Program-made: the position numbers and the translations under genes
In this document: positions 39,272 to 49,134 of the stretch, in pieces
Numbering within the stretch: the stretch's first letter is position 1
Layout: the number at the start of each line of letters is the position of its first letter
Notes under the pieces: model-generated
Database searches by the model: none
Seen by the model: the letters and a program-made list of their open reading frames with translations, nothing else
Told to the model about the DNA's origin: nothing
From: Candidatus Woesearchaeota archaeon
GTDB lineage: Archaea; Nanobdellota; Nanobdellia; Woesearchaeales; GCA-2686295
Assembly: GCA_937912225.1 (NCBI GenBank)
Contig: CALDOJ010000037.1
Coordinates: forward strand, 1-64,000
DNA length: 64,000 nt
Reading direction: 5' to 3'

Positions 39272-41032
39272 ATGACTGTAGAGAAGAATAGACTTGTTCT
39301 AAAAATTGGTGGAGAAGCTGGATACGGTATAATGAGTGCGGGTCAAGCATTCGCTAAATTATGTACTCGTGCAGGCCTTTTTGCTTATACTCACACAGAA
39401 TATCCTTCTTTAGTTAGAGGAGGACATAATGTCTTTGCAATTAGAGTTGAAGAAAAAGACATAAAATGTCCGATCGTTCAAGTAAATCTTTTAGTTGCTT
39501 TAAACAAGCAAACAATCGAGAAACATAAAGACGAATTAACTCACGCAGGCGGAATAATTTATGATGGAGAAGAAGTCAATATTGATGAATTAAATATTAG
39601 ACCTGATATTAAACTTTTTAATGTTCCTTTATTAAAAATAGTTCAAGAAGCTAAAGGAATAAAGGTTATGAGAAATTCAGTTTCATTAGGGGCTGCAATG
39701 GCAGTTCTCGACGCAGATTTTAAATTATTAAAAGAAAGTATAACAAGTGCTAAAAAGAAATCACAAAAAGTCGCAACTATTATGGAACAGAACATTAAAG
39801 TTGCAAAAGAAGGATATGATTACATTAAAAATAATTATCCTGAAGAATTCCAAGTTAAACTTGTACCTGTATTAAAACAACCTAAAAGAATGTTGTTGAC
39901 AGGAAATACTGCTCTTTCACTTGGAGCAATAAAAGCAGGATGTCAATTCCACGCACAATATCCAATGACTCCTTCAAGTTCAATACTTCATTATCTTGTT
40001 TCTAAAGAACATGAATTTAACATGGTTGTAAAACATGCTGAAGATGAAATTTCTGCAATTAATATGGCTATAGGTGCAGGATTTTCAGGTGTAAGATCAA
40101 TGACTGCAACTTCAGGAGGCGGTTTAGCTTTAATGACTGAAAGTGTTAGCTTAGCAGGATCTTCTGAAACGCCAATCGTAATTGTTAATTGTCAAAGACC
40201 TGGACCTGGAACTGGTTTACCAACAAGACAAGGACAAGAAGATTTGAAGTTCGTATTAAACATTGGTCATGGAGAATTTCCAAAAGTAGTAGTTGCACCT
40301 GGAGATACAACAGAGTGCTTTTATGAAACATTCAATGCTTTTAACTTAGCAGATAAATATCAATTACCAGTTTTAATTGTCTCTGATAAACATTTAGCAA
40401 GTTGTAACGAAACTATTGAACCATTTGATACAAAAGACTTGAAAATTGATAGAGGCTTATTGTTAAGTAATGAAGAAGCAAAAAAACAAGAAGACTATCG
40501 AAGATACAAAGTTACAGAATCAGGTATTTCACCAAGAGCAATTCCTGGTCAAAAGAATTGTCGATTTAGAGCAAGTAGCGATGAACATGATGAGTTTGGC
40601 GATATTGAAGAAAGTATTCAAAACCGTGTTGATCAAATGGATAAACGAATGAGAAAAATGGATTTAGTGCTTAAAGATATTCCTGTTCCAAAAGTTTATG
40701 GTCCTAAAAAAGCAGATGTGACAATTGTTAGTTGGGGATCTACAAAACAAGCAATTCTTGAAGCAATGGAATATTTGAAAGTAGATGGTATAACTGCAAA
40801 CTTCTTACAAATGATGTATATACATCCTTTCCACTCAGCTTTTGTTAAAGAATTCTTAGAGAGCTCACAGAAAGTTGTTCTTATTGAAGGAAATAAAACA
40901 GCTCAGCTTGGTGGAATAATAAGAGAAAACACTAGTTTTGAAATAAAACATCAAATCTTAAAATATGATGGAAGAACTTTTTTCCCAAGCACAATATACG
41001 ATCAAATAAAGGAGATTCATAAAAATGGTTGA
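39272..41032 (+). CDS. korA: 2-oxoacid:ferredoxin oxidoreductase, fused gamma-alpha subunit
   Basis: This subunit works with KorB to oxidise 2-oxoacids (2-oxoglutarate or others) to acyl-CoA and CO2 while reducing ferredoxin. The 586-residue product fuses the gamma domain (about 1-190, IGGEAGYGIMSAGQAFAKLC..) to the alpha domain (about 205-586, with YPMTPSSSILHYL, the CoA/TPP-interface motif). The two-subunit form lacks a delta ferredoxin subunit. The stop overlaps korB by eight bases. Substrate range cannot be decided from sequence. Confidence 0.92.
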   Translation: MTVEKNRLVLKIGGEAGYGIMSAGQAFAKLCTRAGLFAYTHTEYPSLVRGGHNVFAIRVEEKDIKCPIVQVNLLVALNKQTIEKHKDELTHAGGIIYDGEEVNIDELNIRPDIKLFNVPLLKIVQEAKGIKVMRNSVSLGAAMAVLDADFKLLKESITSAKKKSQKVATIMEQNIKVAKEGYDYIKNNYPEEFQVKLVPVLKQPKRMLLTGNTALSLGAIKAGCQFHAQYPMTPSSSILHYLVSKEHEFNMVVKHAEDEISAINMAIGAGFSGVRSMTATSGGGLALMTESVSLAGSSETPIVIVNCQRPGPGTGLPTRQGQEDLKFVLNIGHGEFPKVVVAPGDTTECFYETFNAFNLADKYQLPVLIVSDKHLASCNETIEPFDTKDLKIDRGLLLSNEEAKKQEDYRRYKVTESGISPRAIPGQKNCRFRASSDEHDEFGDIEESIQNRVDQMDKRMRKMDLVLKDIPVPKVYGPKKADVTIVSWGSTKQAILEAMEYLKVDGITANFLQMMYIHPFHSAFVKEFLESSQKVVLIEGNKTAQLGGIIRENTSFEIKHQILKYDGRTFFPSTIYDQIKEIHKNG

Positions 41033-41885
41033 TTTACATGATTTAAACAGACCGGGTGTAAAATGCACTTGGTGTCCTGGATGTGGAGATCACGCAATGC
41101 TTAGTGCTCTAAAAAAAGCTTTAGTAATGATAAAACAAGATCCTGAAAAAACAGTTGTAGCTTCAGGAGTTGGTTGTTCAAGTAATTTACCGCATTGGAT
41201 TAATACTTATGGATTTCATGGAGTTCATGGTCGAGGTTTACCACTTGCATATGGAATAAAATCTGCTAATCACGAGCTTAAAGTTATAATTACTGCAGGA
41301 GATGGAGATACTTATGGGGAAGGAACAGGCCATTATATACATGCTTTAAGAAGAAATGTTGATATGACTTTTATTTGTCATGATAATCAAATTTATGGTT
41401 TAACTCAAGGTCAAGCTTCACCTACAAGTTTAAAAGGAACAATTTCAAAATCAACTCCATATGGTGCAATTGAAGAACCATTTAATCCTTTAATGCACGC
41501 ACTTATTGCAGATGCGACTTTTGTTGCAAGAGCATACGCAGGAAATCTAGTTCAAATGGCAGAGATTTTTGCACAAGCAATAGCACATAAAGGATTTTCA
41601 ATAGTTGATGTATTCCAACCATGCGTTAGTTTTAACAAAGTAAACACTTTTGATTGGTTCAAAGAACGAGTTTACAAATTAGAAGATACAAAATACAAAC
41701 CTAACAATAAATTCAAAGCAATGGAAAAAGCTTTAGAGTTAGGAGATAAAATTCCTATTGGAATCTTTTACAAAGAAGAAAAACCTTCTTATCATGATAA
41801 ACTTCCACAATTAAAAAATTCACCTTTAGTTAAGAAAAAAATTGACAATGTTAGTATTAAGAAAGTTATGGAAGAATTGTTCTAA
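41025..41885 (+). CDS. korB: 2-oxoacid:ferredoxin oxidoreductase, beta subunit
   Basis: This is the TPP- and [4Fe-4S]-binding subunit of 286 residues. CTWCPGCGDHAML supplies cluster cysteines, with a further conserved Cys in VGCSSN and in FQPCVSFN. The TPP motif is GDGDTYGEGTGHYIHALRRN, followed by HDNQIYGLTQGQASPTS. It lies directly after korA and forms one transcript; the P-type ATPase downstream has its own TATA box. Confidence 0.93.
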   Translation: MVDLHDLNRPGVKCTWCPGCGDHAMLSALKKALVMIKQDPEKTVVASGVGCSSNLPHWINTYGFHGVHGRGLPLAYGIKSANHELKVIITAGDGDTYGEGTGHYIHALRRNVDMTFICHDNQIYGLTQGQASPTSLKGTISKSTPYGAIEEPFNPLMHALIADATFVARAYAGNLVQMAEIFAQAIAHKGFSIVDVFQPCVSFNKVNTFDWFKERVYKLEDTKYKPNNKFKAMEKALELGDKIPIGIFYKEEKPSYHDKLPQLKNSPLVKKKIDNVSIKKVMEELF

Positions 41886-41888
41886 AAA

Positions 41889-41899
41889 CATTTATATAC
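41889..41899 (+). promoter_or_regulatory. TATA box of the Ca-type ATPase gene
   Basis: CATTTATATAC lies about 40 bases before the ATG at 41934. The resulting short leader carries a GGGG-containing ribosome site. Confidence 0.55.
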
Positions 41900-41933
41900 T
41901 TCTCATTAATTAATTTCATTATAGGGGATAGTG

Positions 41934-44630
41934 ATGGAATTTTATAATCAAACACCAGAAGATGTTCTAAAAGAATTAGCTGTTAATCCAGAAGAAGGGT
42001 TGTCTGAAGAAAGCGTTCATAAACGACAAGAAAAATATGGCTTTAATGAGTTAATTCAAAAGGTGAAAATTAATCCCATAGTATTATTTCTTAATCAATT
42101 CAAAAGTTTTATTATTTACATTTTGTTATTTGCGGTTGTTGTATCGTTTTTAGCCGGAGAAGTATCTGATGCAATTGTTGTACTTATAATTCTAGTATTT
42201 AATGCAGTTTTTGGTTTTGTTCAAGAATTCAAAGCTGAAAAAGCAATTGATGCATTAAAAAAGTTATCAGGTCTAAAATCAAAAGTTATTCGTGATGGAA
42301 AAACTATTATGATTGAAACTAAGGATTTAGTGCCTGGTGATATTGTATTATTAGAAGAAGGAAATAAAATTCCTGCTGATTCTAGAATAATTGAAGCAAC
42401 TTCTTTACAAGTCTCAGAAGCCTCACTTACAGGAGAATCAGTTCCTGTATCAAAAAAGATTGAAGCCATAATTGGTGAATTACTTATTCAAGATAGAAAA
42501 AACATGTTGTTTTCAGGAACAACTATTACTAAAGGAAAATGCAAAGTTGTAATTACACAAACCGGAATGGAAACTCAAATCGGTAAAATTGCGGGTATGA
42601 TTTCTGAAGCTGGAGAACCACCAACACCTCTTCAAGAAAAACTTGAAGCGCTTGGTAAAAAGATAGGGTTGGTTACTATTATTGTTTGTATACTTGTTTT
42701 TTTTGCAGGAATTTTAAAAGATAATTTATTTCAAGTTTTAATGACTGAAGGACTAGTTGCATTTATTCTTGGTTCAAAGGAATGGTTAATGACTGCAGTA
42801 TCTTTAGCTGTAGCAGCTGTTCCTGAAGGTTTACCTGCAATTGTTACAATTGCCTTAGCCATTGGTGTTCAAAAAATGGTTAAGAAGAATGCTCTTGTAC
42901 GAAGGTTGCCTAGTGTTGAAACACTTGGCGGAGCAACAGTTATTTGTTCTGATAAAACTGGCACTTTAACAAAGAATGAAATGACTGTTCGAAAAGCATA
43001 CTTGGACCATGACTTATATGAAATTGAAGGCGAAGGTTATGGATTTGATGGGAAAGTTCTTTTGAACGGAACACCTATTGATGCAAATTCAAAATTTATA
43101 TTTAAAATAGGGGCTTTATGTAATGACTCAACTGTTGATTTTGAAGATGGTAGTCCTATAACAACTGGCGACCCTACTGAAATTGCTTTAGTTGTAAGTG
43201 CTGAAAAAGCAGGTTTTAACACAGAAGATTTAAGACGAGAATGGATTAGAACTGGTGAAGAACCGTTTGATTCAATAAGAAAATTAATGAGTACTGTAAA
43301 TAAAGATCCAGAATCTAAAAAAGAATATGTCTTTACTAAAGGAGCACTTGAATCTGTTCTTGGAGTTTGTAATAAAATACAACTTAATGGCGAGGTAAGA
43401 GATATAACTCCTGAAGATAAGAAAAAATTTATAGAAAAAAATAATGATTTAGCCGATCAAGCACTTAGAGTTTTAGGATTTGCGTATAAAGAATATAATA
43501 AAGGCGATGAAATTGAATCTGATTTAATATTTGTTGGATTACAAGGAATGATTGATCCTCCGCATCCAGAAGTTAAAGGTTCAATTCAAAAATGTAGGGA
43601 TGCAGGTATTCGAGTCATGATGATTACTGGTGATAACCGACATACTGCTCAAGCAATTGCTAAAGAAATTGGAATTATGGGCGGATCTATGAATGGAGCT
43701 GATTTTGCAAAACTAACTCACAATGAAAAATTAAATGCTATTAAAGAAATATCAGTGTTTTCAAGAGTTGAACCAGCTCACAAGATGGATATTGTAACCA
43801 TGCTTAAAGAACAAGGCGAAGTAGTTGCTATGACTGGGGATGGTGTAAATGATGCGCCAGCAATAAAAGGCGCAGACCTTGGAATTTCTATGGGTATTTC
43901 TGGAACTGATGTTACAAAAGAAGCTAGCGACATGGTTTTATTAGATGATAATTTTACAACTATTGTAAATGCTGTTGAAGAAGGCAGAGGTATTTATCAG
44001 AACATCACTAAATTTGTAAACTATTTATTATCCTGTAATTTGGCCGAAGTATTGGTTATTTTCTTTGCAATAATATTTGGTTGGCCTTTACCAATGACTG
44101 CCATTATGATTCTTTGGATGAACTTAGTGACTGACGGATTACCAGCTCTTGCTTTAAGTGTTGATCCTAAACCTAAAGATATTATGAAACGACCACCTAT
44201 TGATCCAAAAGAAGGTATTATGACTAAATCAATGGTTTTTAACATTGGTTATGTATCATCTATTATTAGTGTTGGAGTCTTAGGTCTTTTTTTCTGGGCA
44301 ATGAGCAATTATGAAGGAACAACTGGTTACTTAGAACATATTCAAACTATTGCATTTACTGCTCTAATTATGACTGAACTTGTAAGAATTTATTCTATAA
44401 GGTCAGATTATCATGTTGAAGTCTTTAGCAATAAATACTTGATTTGGGCGATTTTGTTTTCAATCGGATTACAAATTTTAGTCATATACAGTCCAATTAG
44501 TAATTTCTTTGGAACCTTTGCTTTGAACGGTTTAGATTGGGGTTTAATCTTTGGAATGAGTATTGGAGTCTTTATTCTTGACCGAATTGGAAGATTTGTT
44601 AAGAATTACTTTAATTGGTTTAAAGCTTGA
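41934..44630 (+). CDS. P-type Ca2+-ATPase (PIIA)
   Basis: This 898-residue ion pump is phosphorylated at D of SDKTGTLTKNEM. TGES lies in the actuator domain and GDGVNDAPA in the hinge. Ion-site residues match the sarcoplasmic-reticulum calcium pump: VPEGLPA in M4, NLAEV in M5 and NLVTDGLPA in M6 (Asn, Thr, Asp kept). It therefore probably exports Ca2+ (or Mn2+). The ATG at 41934 is used; a GTG directly before it is also in frame. A second, different P-type ATPase lies at 55.4-58.0 kb. Confidence 0.9.
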   Translation: MEFYNQTPEDVLKELAVNPEEGLSEESVHKRQEKYGFNELIQKVKINPIVLFLNQFKSFIIYILLFAVVVSFLAGEVSDAIVVLIILVFNAVFGFVQEFKAEKAIDALKKLSGLKSKVIRDGKTIMIETKDLVPGDIVLLEEGNKIPADSRIIEATSLQVSEASLTGESVPVSKKIEAIIGELLIQDRKNMLFSGTTITKGKCKVVITQTGMETQIGKIAGMISEAGEPPTPLQEKLEALGKKIGLVTIIVCILVFFAGILKDNLFQVLMTEGLVAFILGSKEWLMTAVSLAVAAVPEGLPAIVTIALAIGVQKMVKKNALVRRLPSVETLGGATVICSDKTGTLTKNEMTVRKAYLDHDLYEIEGEGYGFDGKVLLNGTPIDANSKFIFKIGALCNDSTVDFEDGSPITTGDPTEIALVVSAEKAGFNTEDLRREWIRTGEEPFDSIRKLMSTVNKDPESKKEYVFTKGALESVLGVCNKIQLNGEVRDITPEDKKKFIEKNNDLADQALRVLGFAYKEYNKGDEIESDLIFVGLQGMIDPPHPEVKGSIQKCRDAGIRVMMITGDNRHTAQAIAKEIGIMGGSMNGADFAKLTHNEKLNAIKEISVFSRVEPAHKMDIVTMLKEQGEVVAMTGDGVNDAPAIKGADLGISMGISGTDVTKEASDMVLLDDNFTTIVNAVEEGRGIYQNITKFVNYLLSCNLAEVLVIFFAIIFGWPLPMTAIMILWMNLVTDGLPALALSVDPKPKDIMKRPPIDPKEGIMTKSMVFNIGYVSSIISVGVLGLFFWAMSNYEGTTGYLEHIQTIAFTALIMTELVRIYSIRSDYHVEVFSNKYLIWAILFSIGLQILVIYSPISNFFGTFALNGLDWGLIFGMSIGVFILDRIGRFVKNYFNWFKA

Positions 44631-44640
44631 ATATGCAAAA

Positions 44641-44650
44641 GTTTATATAT
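44641..44650 (+). promoter_or_regulatory. ppsA TATA box
   Basis: GTTTATATAT lies about 45 bases before the TTG start. A leader with GAGAGGTG follows, so ppsA appears to use a ribosome site, unlike many neighbours. Confidence 0.55.
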
Positions 44651-44691
44651 TATAGTATCAGATTCTATACTAAAAGAGAGGTGTTATTAAT

Positions 44692-47100
44692 TTGGAAGAT
44701 AGTCAACAATTTATTCTGTGGTTTGATCAGTTAGGTATAGAAGATGTTCCTATAGTTGGTGGAAAGAATGCTAGCTTAGGTGAAATGTATCAAAATTTAA
44801 CTAAGAAAGGTGTAACTGTTCCTAATGGATTTGCAGTTACTGCTTATGCTTATCGTTATCTTTTAGAAAAAACTGGTGCAAAAGAAAAAATTGTGGAACT
44901 TTTATCCGGACTTAATACTAAAGACTTGCATAATCTCGAAGAGCGAGGGCATAAAGTTCGATCTTTAATAAGAAACTTAGAGTTTCCACTAGAATTGCGA
45001 GATGCGATTATTGAAGGTTACAAGCATCTTGAAAAAGAATATGGTGACCACACTGATGTCGCTGTTAGAAGTAGTGCAACAGCAGAAGACTTACCTGATG
45101 CTAGTTTTGCAGGACAACAAGAAACTTATCTAAATATTCATGGTTATGAAGAAATAATTGACGCTTGCAAATTGTGCTTTGCTTCACTTTTCACAAACAG
45201 AGCTATTAGTTATCGAGAAGATAAAAATTTTGATCATTTTTCAATCGCATTAAGTATTGGTGTTCAAAAAATGGTTCGGTCAGACCGAGCTTGTTCTGGA
45301 GTCATGTTTTCAATTGATACTGAGTCAGGTTTTAAAGACGCAATTTTTATTACATCTGCTTATGGACTTGGAGAAAACGTTGTTCAAGGAGCAGTTAATC
45401 CTGACGAGTTTTATGTTCATAAACCAACACTTAAACAAGGTTTTAGACCTATTATTATGAAGAAAGTTGGTCGTAAAGCTATCAAAATGATTTATACAAC
45501 AGATAGTAAACATCCTGTAAAAAATGTTCCTGTTGCTGAAGCTGACCAGAAAAATTATGCTATAAATGATGATGAAGTTTTAGAATTAGCCAGAATGGCT
45601 CAAACTATTGAAGATCATTATTCAGAAAAAGCAGGTCATTTTAAACCAATGGATATGGAGTGGGCAAAAGATGGTATTACGGGACAATTATTTATTGTTC
45701 AAGCACGACCAGAAACTGTTCAATCACAAAAAGATGCATCTCTTCTTAGAACTTATATTTTAAAACAAACCGGAGATATTGCAATCCTTGGTAAATCTGT
45801 TGGTGCAAAAATTGGTCATGGAAAAGCTAATGTAATCAAGGATGTTCATCAAATTCATGATTTTAAAGAAGGAGAAGTTTTAGTTACTGACATGACTGAT
45901 CCTGATTGGGAACCAATTATGAAAATCGCATCCGCCATTGTTACTAACCGTGGTGGAAGGACTTGTCACGCAGCAATTATTAGCCGAGAGTTAGGTATTC
46001 CTTGTGTTGTTGGAACAAAAGAAGGAACTGAAGCGATTCAGTCTGGCGAAGATATAACTGTTGATTGCTCGCAAGGAGCTGAAGGTAATGTTTACAGAGG
46101 AATTTTAGAGTTTGAAATTGAAGAAACTAAACTTGATGGGATTCCAGAAACTAAAACTAAAATCATGATGAACTTGGCAGCACCTGATCAAGCATTTGAA
46201 CAAAGTTTTATTCCAAATTCAGGAGTTGGCCTTGCTCGTGAAGAGTTTGTAATTAATTCTTATATTAAAGTTCATCCGCTTGCATTGTTAAAATTTGATG
46301 AATTACAAGATCCTGAAGTTAAGAAAAAAGTTGCAGAAATTGCTTATGGTTATGAAGATAAAGCACAGTTCTTTGTTGATAAATTGGCTGAAGGAATTGG
46401 TATGATTGCAGCGGCTTTTTATCCAAAAAAAGTGATAGTTAGACTATCTGACTTTAAATCAAATGAATATGCTAATTTAATTGGTGGAAGACAGTTTGAA
46501 CCAGTTGAAGACAATCCGATGATTGGTTGGAGAGGAGCAAGTCGTTATTATTCTGAAAATTACAAAGAAGCATTTGGTCTTGAATGTAAAGCTTTTTTAA
46601 AAGTTCGAAATGAGATGGGGCTTACAAATGTAGAAGTTATGATTCCATTTCCAAGAACAATAACTGAAGTTCAAAAAGTTAAACAAACAATGGCTGACTT
46701 TGGTTTGAAACATGGTGAGAACGGACTAAGGATTATTGGGATGTGTGAAATTCCTTCAAATGTAATTTTAGCTGAAGAATTCTTAGAAGAAGTTGATGGC
46801 TTTAGCATCGGAACAAATGATTTAACTCAGTTAACGCTTGGAGTTGATAGGGATTCTGAATTAGTTGCGCATGTTTATGATGAACGAGACCCAGCTGTTA
46901 AAAAACTAGTTAAGCAAGTAATTGAAGTTTGTAATGCAAAAGGTAAATATATTGGGATTTGCGGTCAAGCACCTAGTGACTATCAAGAGTTTGCAGAGTT
47001 TGTAGTTGAATGTGGTATTCAAACAATGAGTTTAAACCCTGATACTATTATTAAAACGACACTTGCAATTGCAGAGTTAGAGAAAAAACTTGGTTTATAG
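44692..47100 (+). CDS. ppsA: Phosphoenolpyruvate synthase
   Basis: This enzyme makes PEP from pyruvate and ATP with release of AMP and phosphate, entering gluconeogenesis. The 802-residue product has the ATP-grasp domain (VGGKNASLGEM, VRSSATAEDLPDASFAGQQETYLN), the swivelling His domain (TNRGGRTCHAAIISRELGIPCVVGT) and the PEP-binding barrel ending CGIQTMSLNPDTI. All three parts are complete. The start is TTG: GAGAGGTG lies upstream and no ATG fits the conserved N-terminus. Enolase lies two genes downstream. Confidence 0.95.
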   Translation: MEDSQQFILWFDQLGIEDVPIVGGKNASLGEMYQNLTKKGVTVPNGFAVTAYAYRYLLEKTGAKEKIVELLSGLNTKDLHNLEERGHKVRSLIRNLEFPLELRDAIIEGYKHLEKEYGDHTDVAVRSSATAEDLPDASFAGQQETYLNIHGYEEIIDACKLCFASLFTNRAISYREDKNFDHFSIALSIGVQKMVRSDRACSGVMFSIDTESGFKDAIFITSAYGLGENVVQGAVNPDEFYVHKPTLKQGFRPIIMKKVGRKAIKMIYTTDSKHPVKNVPVAEADQKNYAINDDEVLELARMAQTIEDHYSEKAGHFKPMDMEWAKDGITGQLFIVQARPETVQSQKDASLLRTYILKQTGDIAILGKSVGAKIGHGKANVIKDVHQIHDFKEGEVLVTDMTDPDWEPIMKIASAIVTNRGGRTCHAAIISRELGIPCVVGTKEGTEAIQSGEDITVDCSQGAEGNVYRGILEFEIEETKLDGIPETKTKIMMNLAAPDQAFEQSFIPNSGVGLAREEFVINSYIKVHPLALLKFDELQDPEVKKKVAEIAYGYEDKAQFFVDKLAEGIGMIAAAFYPKKVIVRLSDFKSNEYANLIGGRQFEPVEDNPMIGWRGASRYYSENYKEAFGLECKAFLKVRNEMGLTNVEVMIPFPRTITEVQKVKQTMADFGLKHGENGLRIIGMCEIPSNVILAEEFLEEVDGFSIGTNDLTQLTLGVDRDSELVAHVYDERDPAVKKLVKQVIEVCNAKGKYIGICGQAPSDYQEFAEFVVECGIQTMSLNPDTIIKTTLAIAELEKKLGL

Positions 47101-47135
47101 TAATATTTAATAACTTCTTTTCCTTTCTTTATTTT

Positions 47136-47831
47136 ATGCGATTAGCGATGTTAGATTTTGATATTACTTTATCTAAAGATTATTCTATGAACTTATTTTC
47201 CAATTTTTTGTATGAGAATAAACGTATGATGAATCTTCATGTCCAGCGTCAAGCTATTTTAGAAAAATATTTTTCTAAACAAATGTCTTTTGATGAAATG
47301 AGCGAACAACTTCCTTATCTTTGGGCTAGTTCTTTGAAAGATACTTCTGTTAAAGGTTTAGAAGTTTTAGCTTCTGAGTTTTTTCCAATATTAAAAAAAG
47401 AAATTCATGATTCCTCTTATGAACTTATTAATTTATTGAAAGCTAATGGTTATTATACTGTTATTATTTCGGCTGCAGCTTATGAAATTATTTCTTTAGC
47501 AGGACAAGACTTAGGTGTTCATGAAACTCGTGCTATGAAAATTGGTTCATCTTATGGTTTTTATAGTGGTCGTTTTGAAAATAATATTTCTTTACCAGGC
47601 GGAAAGAAAAAAGAAGCAATGCCATTGTTAAGAACTTATGGAGTTAAAGGGTCGTTTTCTTTTGGAGATTCAAAACAAGATCTTGGAATGATGGAACCGG
47701 TTGAACACGCAATTGCTTTAAATCCAAATAAAGAATTAATAGATATTGCTAATGAAAAAAATTGGCCTATTATGACTTATGAAAATGTGGTTCCTGAAGT
47801 CGAGAAAATTCTAAAGGCAAAAACTATATAA
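47136..47831 (+). CDS. HAD-superfamily phosphatase (SerB-like)
   Basis: This 231-residue protein has motif I MLDFDITLSKDYS (DxDxT), motif II IISAAAYEI, a conserved Lys (KKKEAM) and motif IV FSFGDSKQDLGMME. It resembles subclass IB phosphatases related to phosphoserine phosphatase. The substrate is not clear. Its last codons contain the TATA box of enolase. It probably has its own promoter (TAATATTTAATAAC, 47101-47114). Confidence 0.82.
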   Translation: MRLAMLDFDITLSKDYSMNLFSNFLYENKRMMNLHVQRQAILEKYFSKQMSFDEMSEQLPYLWASSLKDTSVKGLEVLASEFFPILKKEIHDSSYELINLLKANGYYTVIISAAAYEIISLAGQDLGVHETRAMKIGSSYGFYSGRFENNISLPGGKKKEAMPLLRTYGVKGSFSFGDSKQDLGMMEPVEHAIALNPNKELIDIANEKNWPIMTYENVVPEVEKILKAKTI

Positions 47832-47833
47832 AG
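47824..47833 (+). promoter_or_regulatory. Enolase TATA box inside the preceding gene
   Basis: CTATATAAAG overlaps the stop of the HAD gene and lies 23 bases before the enolase ATG, giving a leaderless eno transcript. Confidence 0.6.
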
Positions 47834-47855
47834 GCAAAGGTTAACTATTTTTTCT

Positions 47856-49112
47856 ATGTATAAAATAAGAGGTGTGAAGGCTCGTCAAGTATTAGATTCT
47901 AGAGGTAACCCTACTATTGAAGCAGATGTTTGGGCAGGAGATATTTTCGCACTAGCAATGGTTCCATCAGGTGCCAGTACTGGTAAACATGAAGCCCTCG
48001 AGCTTCGTGATGGCGGTAAAAAATTTGGTGGAAAAGGAGTACAAAAAGCTATTGATAATGTTAATAAAAAAATTGCAAAAGTGTTAATTGGTATGGATGT
48101 TCGAAAACAAGAAGATATTGATCGTGCAATGCTTGAACTTGACAGTACAAAAAATAAATCTAAACTTGGAGCGAATGCAATTCTTGGTGTGAGCTTGGCT
48201 TGTGCAAGAGCAGCAGCTGACCTTCAAGGAATGAATCTTTACGAATACATTGGTTCTTTAGTTGGAAATGATAACTTTACTTTACCTGTTCCTTTCATGA
48301 ATATAATTAATGGCGGTTTACATGCTGATAATGGACTTGATTTTCAAGAATACATGATTGTTCCGATGGGAAAAACTTTGCATGAATCATTAAGAATGGC
48401 CACTGAAACATATCATGAACTAAAGAATGTTTTGAAAAAGAGAGAATTTTCAACAGGTGTTGGTGATGAAGGAGGATTTGCTCCTAATATGAAATATTAT
48501 AGTGAACCTTTAGATTTAATTATGACTGCAATTAACAATTTAGGTTATGGTAAAAAGATTAAATTAGCTATGGATGTTGCTGCGTCAGATTTTTATAAAA
48601 AAGGAAAATATGTTGTTAATGGAAAATCATACTCTGCTGATGAAATGATTGACATATATTCTGGTTTAGTAAAGTCTTATCCTATAATTTCAATCGAAGA
48701 CCCCTTCCAAGAAGACGATTTTAAATCATTTGTTGATTTTACAAAAAAACAAGGTAAAAAAATAAGAATTGTAGGTGATGATTTGCTCGTTACTAATATT
48801 GAACGTTTGAAAAAAGGAATCACACTTAATGCTTGTAATACTTTGTTGTTAAAAGTTAATCAAATTGGAACTTTATCAGAAGCCTTAAGAGCTGCAAACA
48901 TGGCTAAAAAGAATAATTGGGATATAATGGTAAGTCATCGAAGTGGTGAAACCGAAGATTCATTTATTGCAGATCTTGCTGTAGGACTTGGTTGTGGAAT
49001 GATTAAGGCTGGTGCTCCTTGTAGGGGCGAAAGAACTGCGAAATATAATCAACTTTTACGAATAGAGGATTTTTTAGGCAAAAAAGCTGTTTATAGTAGA
49101 AAACTTTTTTAA
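47856..49112 (+). CDS. eno: Enolase
   Basis: Enolase interconverts 2-phosphoglycerate and PEP in glycolysis and gluconeogenesis. The 418-residue product has VLDSRGNPTIEADV, SGASTGKHEALELRD, GVGDEGGFAPN (catalytic Glu), Mg ligands in MDVAAS, SIEDPFQEDD and VGDDL, and the signature LLLKVNQIGTLSEAL with the catalytic Lys. Then SHRSGETEDSFIADLAVG follows. The length is normal. It lies close to ppsA, so this is a PEP-centred gene group. Confidence 0.97.
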   Translation: MYKIRGVKARQVLDSRGNPTIEADVWAGDIFALAMVPSGASTGKHEALELRDGGKKFGGKGVQKAIDNVNKKIAKVLIGMDVRKQEDIDRAMLELDSTKNKSKLGANAILGVSLACARAAADLQGMNLYEYIGSLVGNDNFTLPVPFMNIINGGLHADNGLDFQEYMIVPMGKTLHESLRMATETYHELKNVLKKREFSTGVGDEGGFAPNMKYYSEPLDLIMTAINNLGYGKKIKLAMDVAASDFYKKGKYVVNGKSYSADEMIDIYSGLVKSYPIISIEDPFQEDDFKSFVDFTKKQGKKIRIVGDDLLVTNIERLKKGITLNACNTLLLKVNQIGTLSEALRAANMAKKNNWDIMVSHRSGETEDSFIADLAVGLGCGMIKAGAPCRGERTAKYNQLLRIEDFLGKKAVYSRKLF

Positions 49113-49134
49113 TTCTAAAGTCTTAGGATGATTT

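Noticed and set aside
44692..47100. Second PEP synthase made redundant by the gene at 59877
   Set aside because: The gene at 59877 lacks the PEP-binding barrel and has a different C-terminus, so it is not an isoenzyme.
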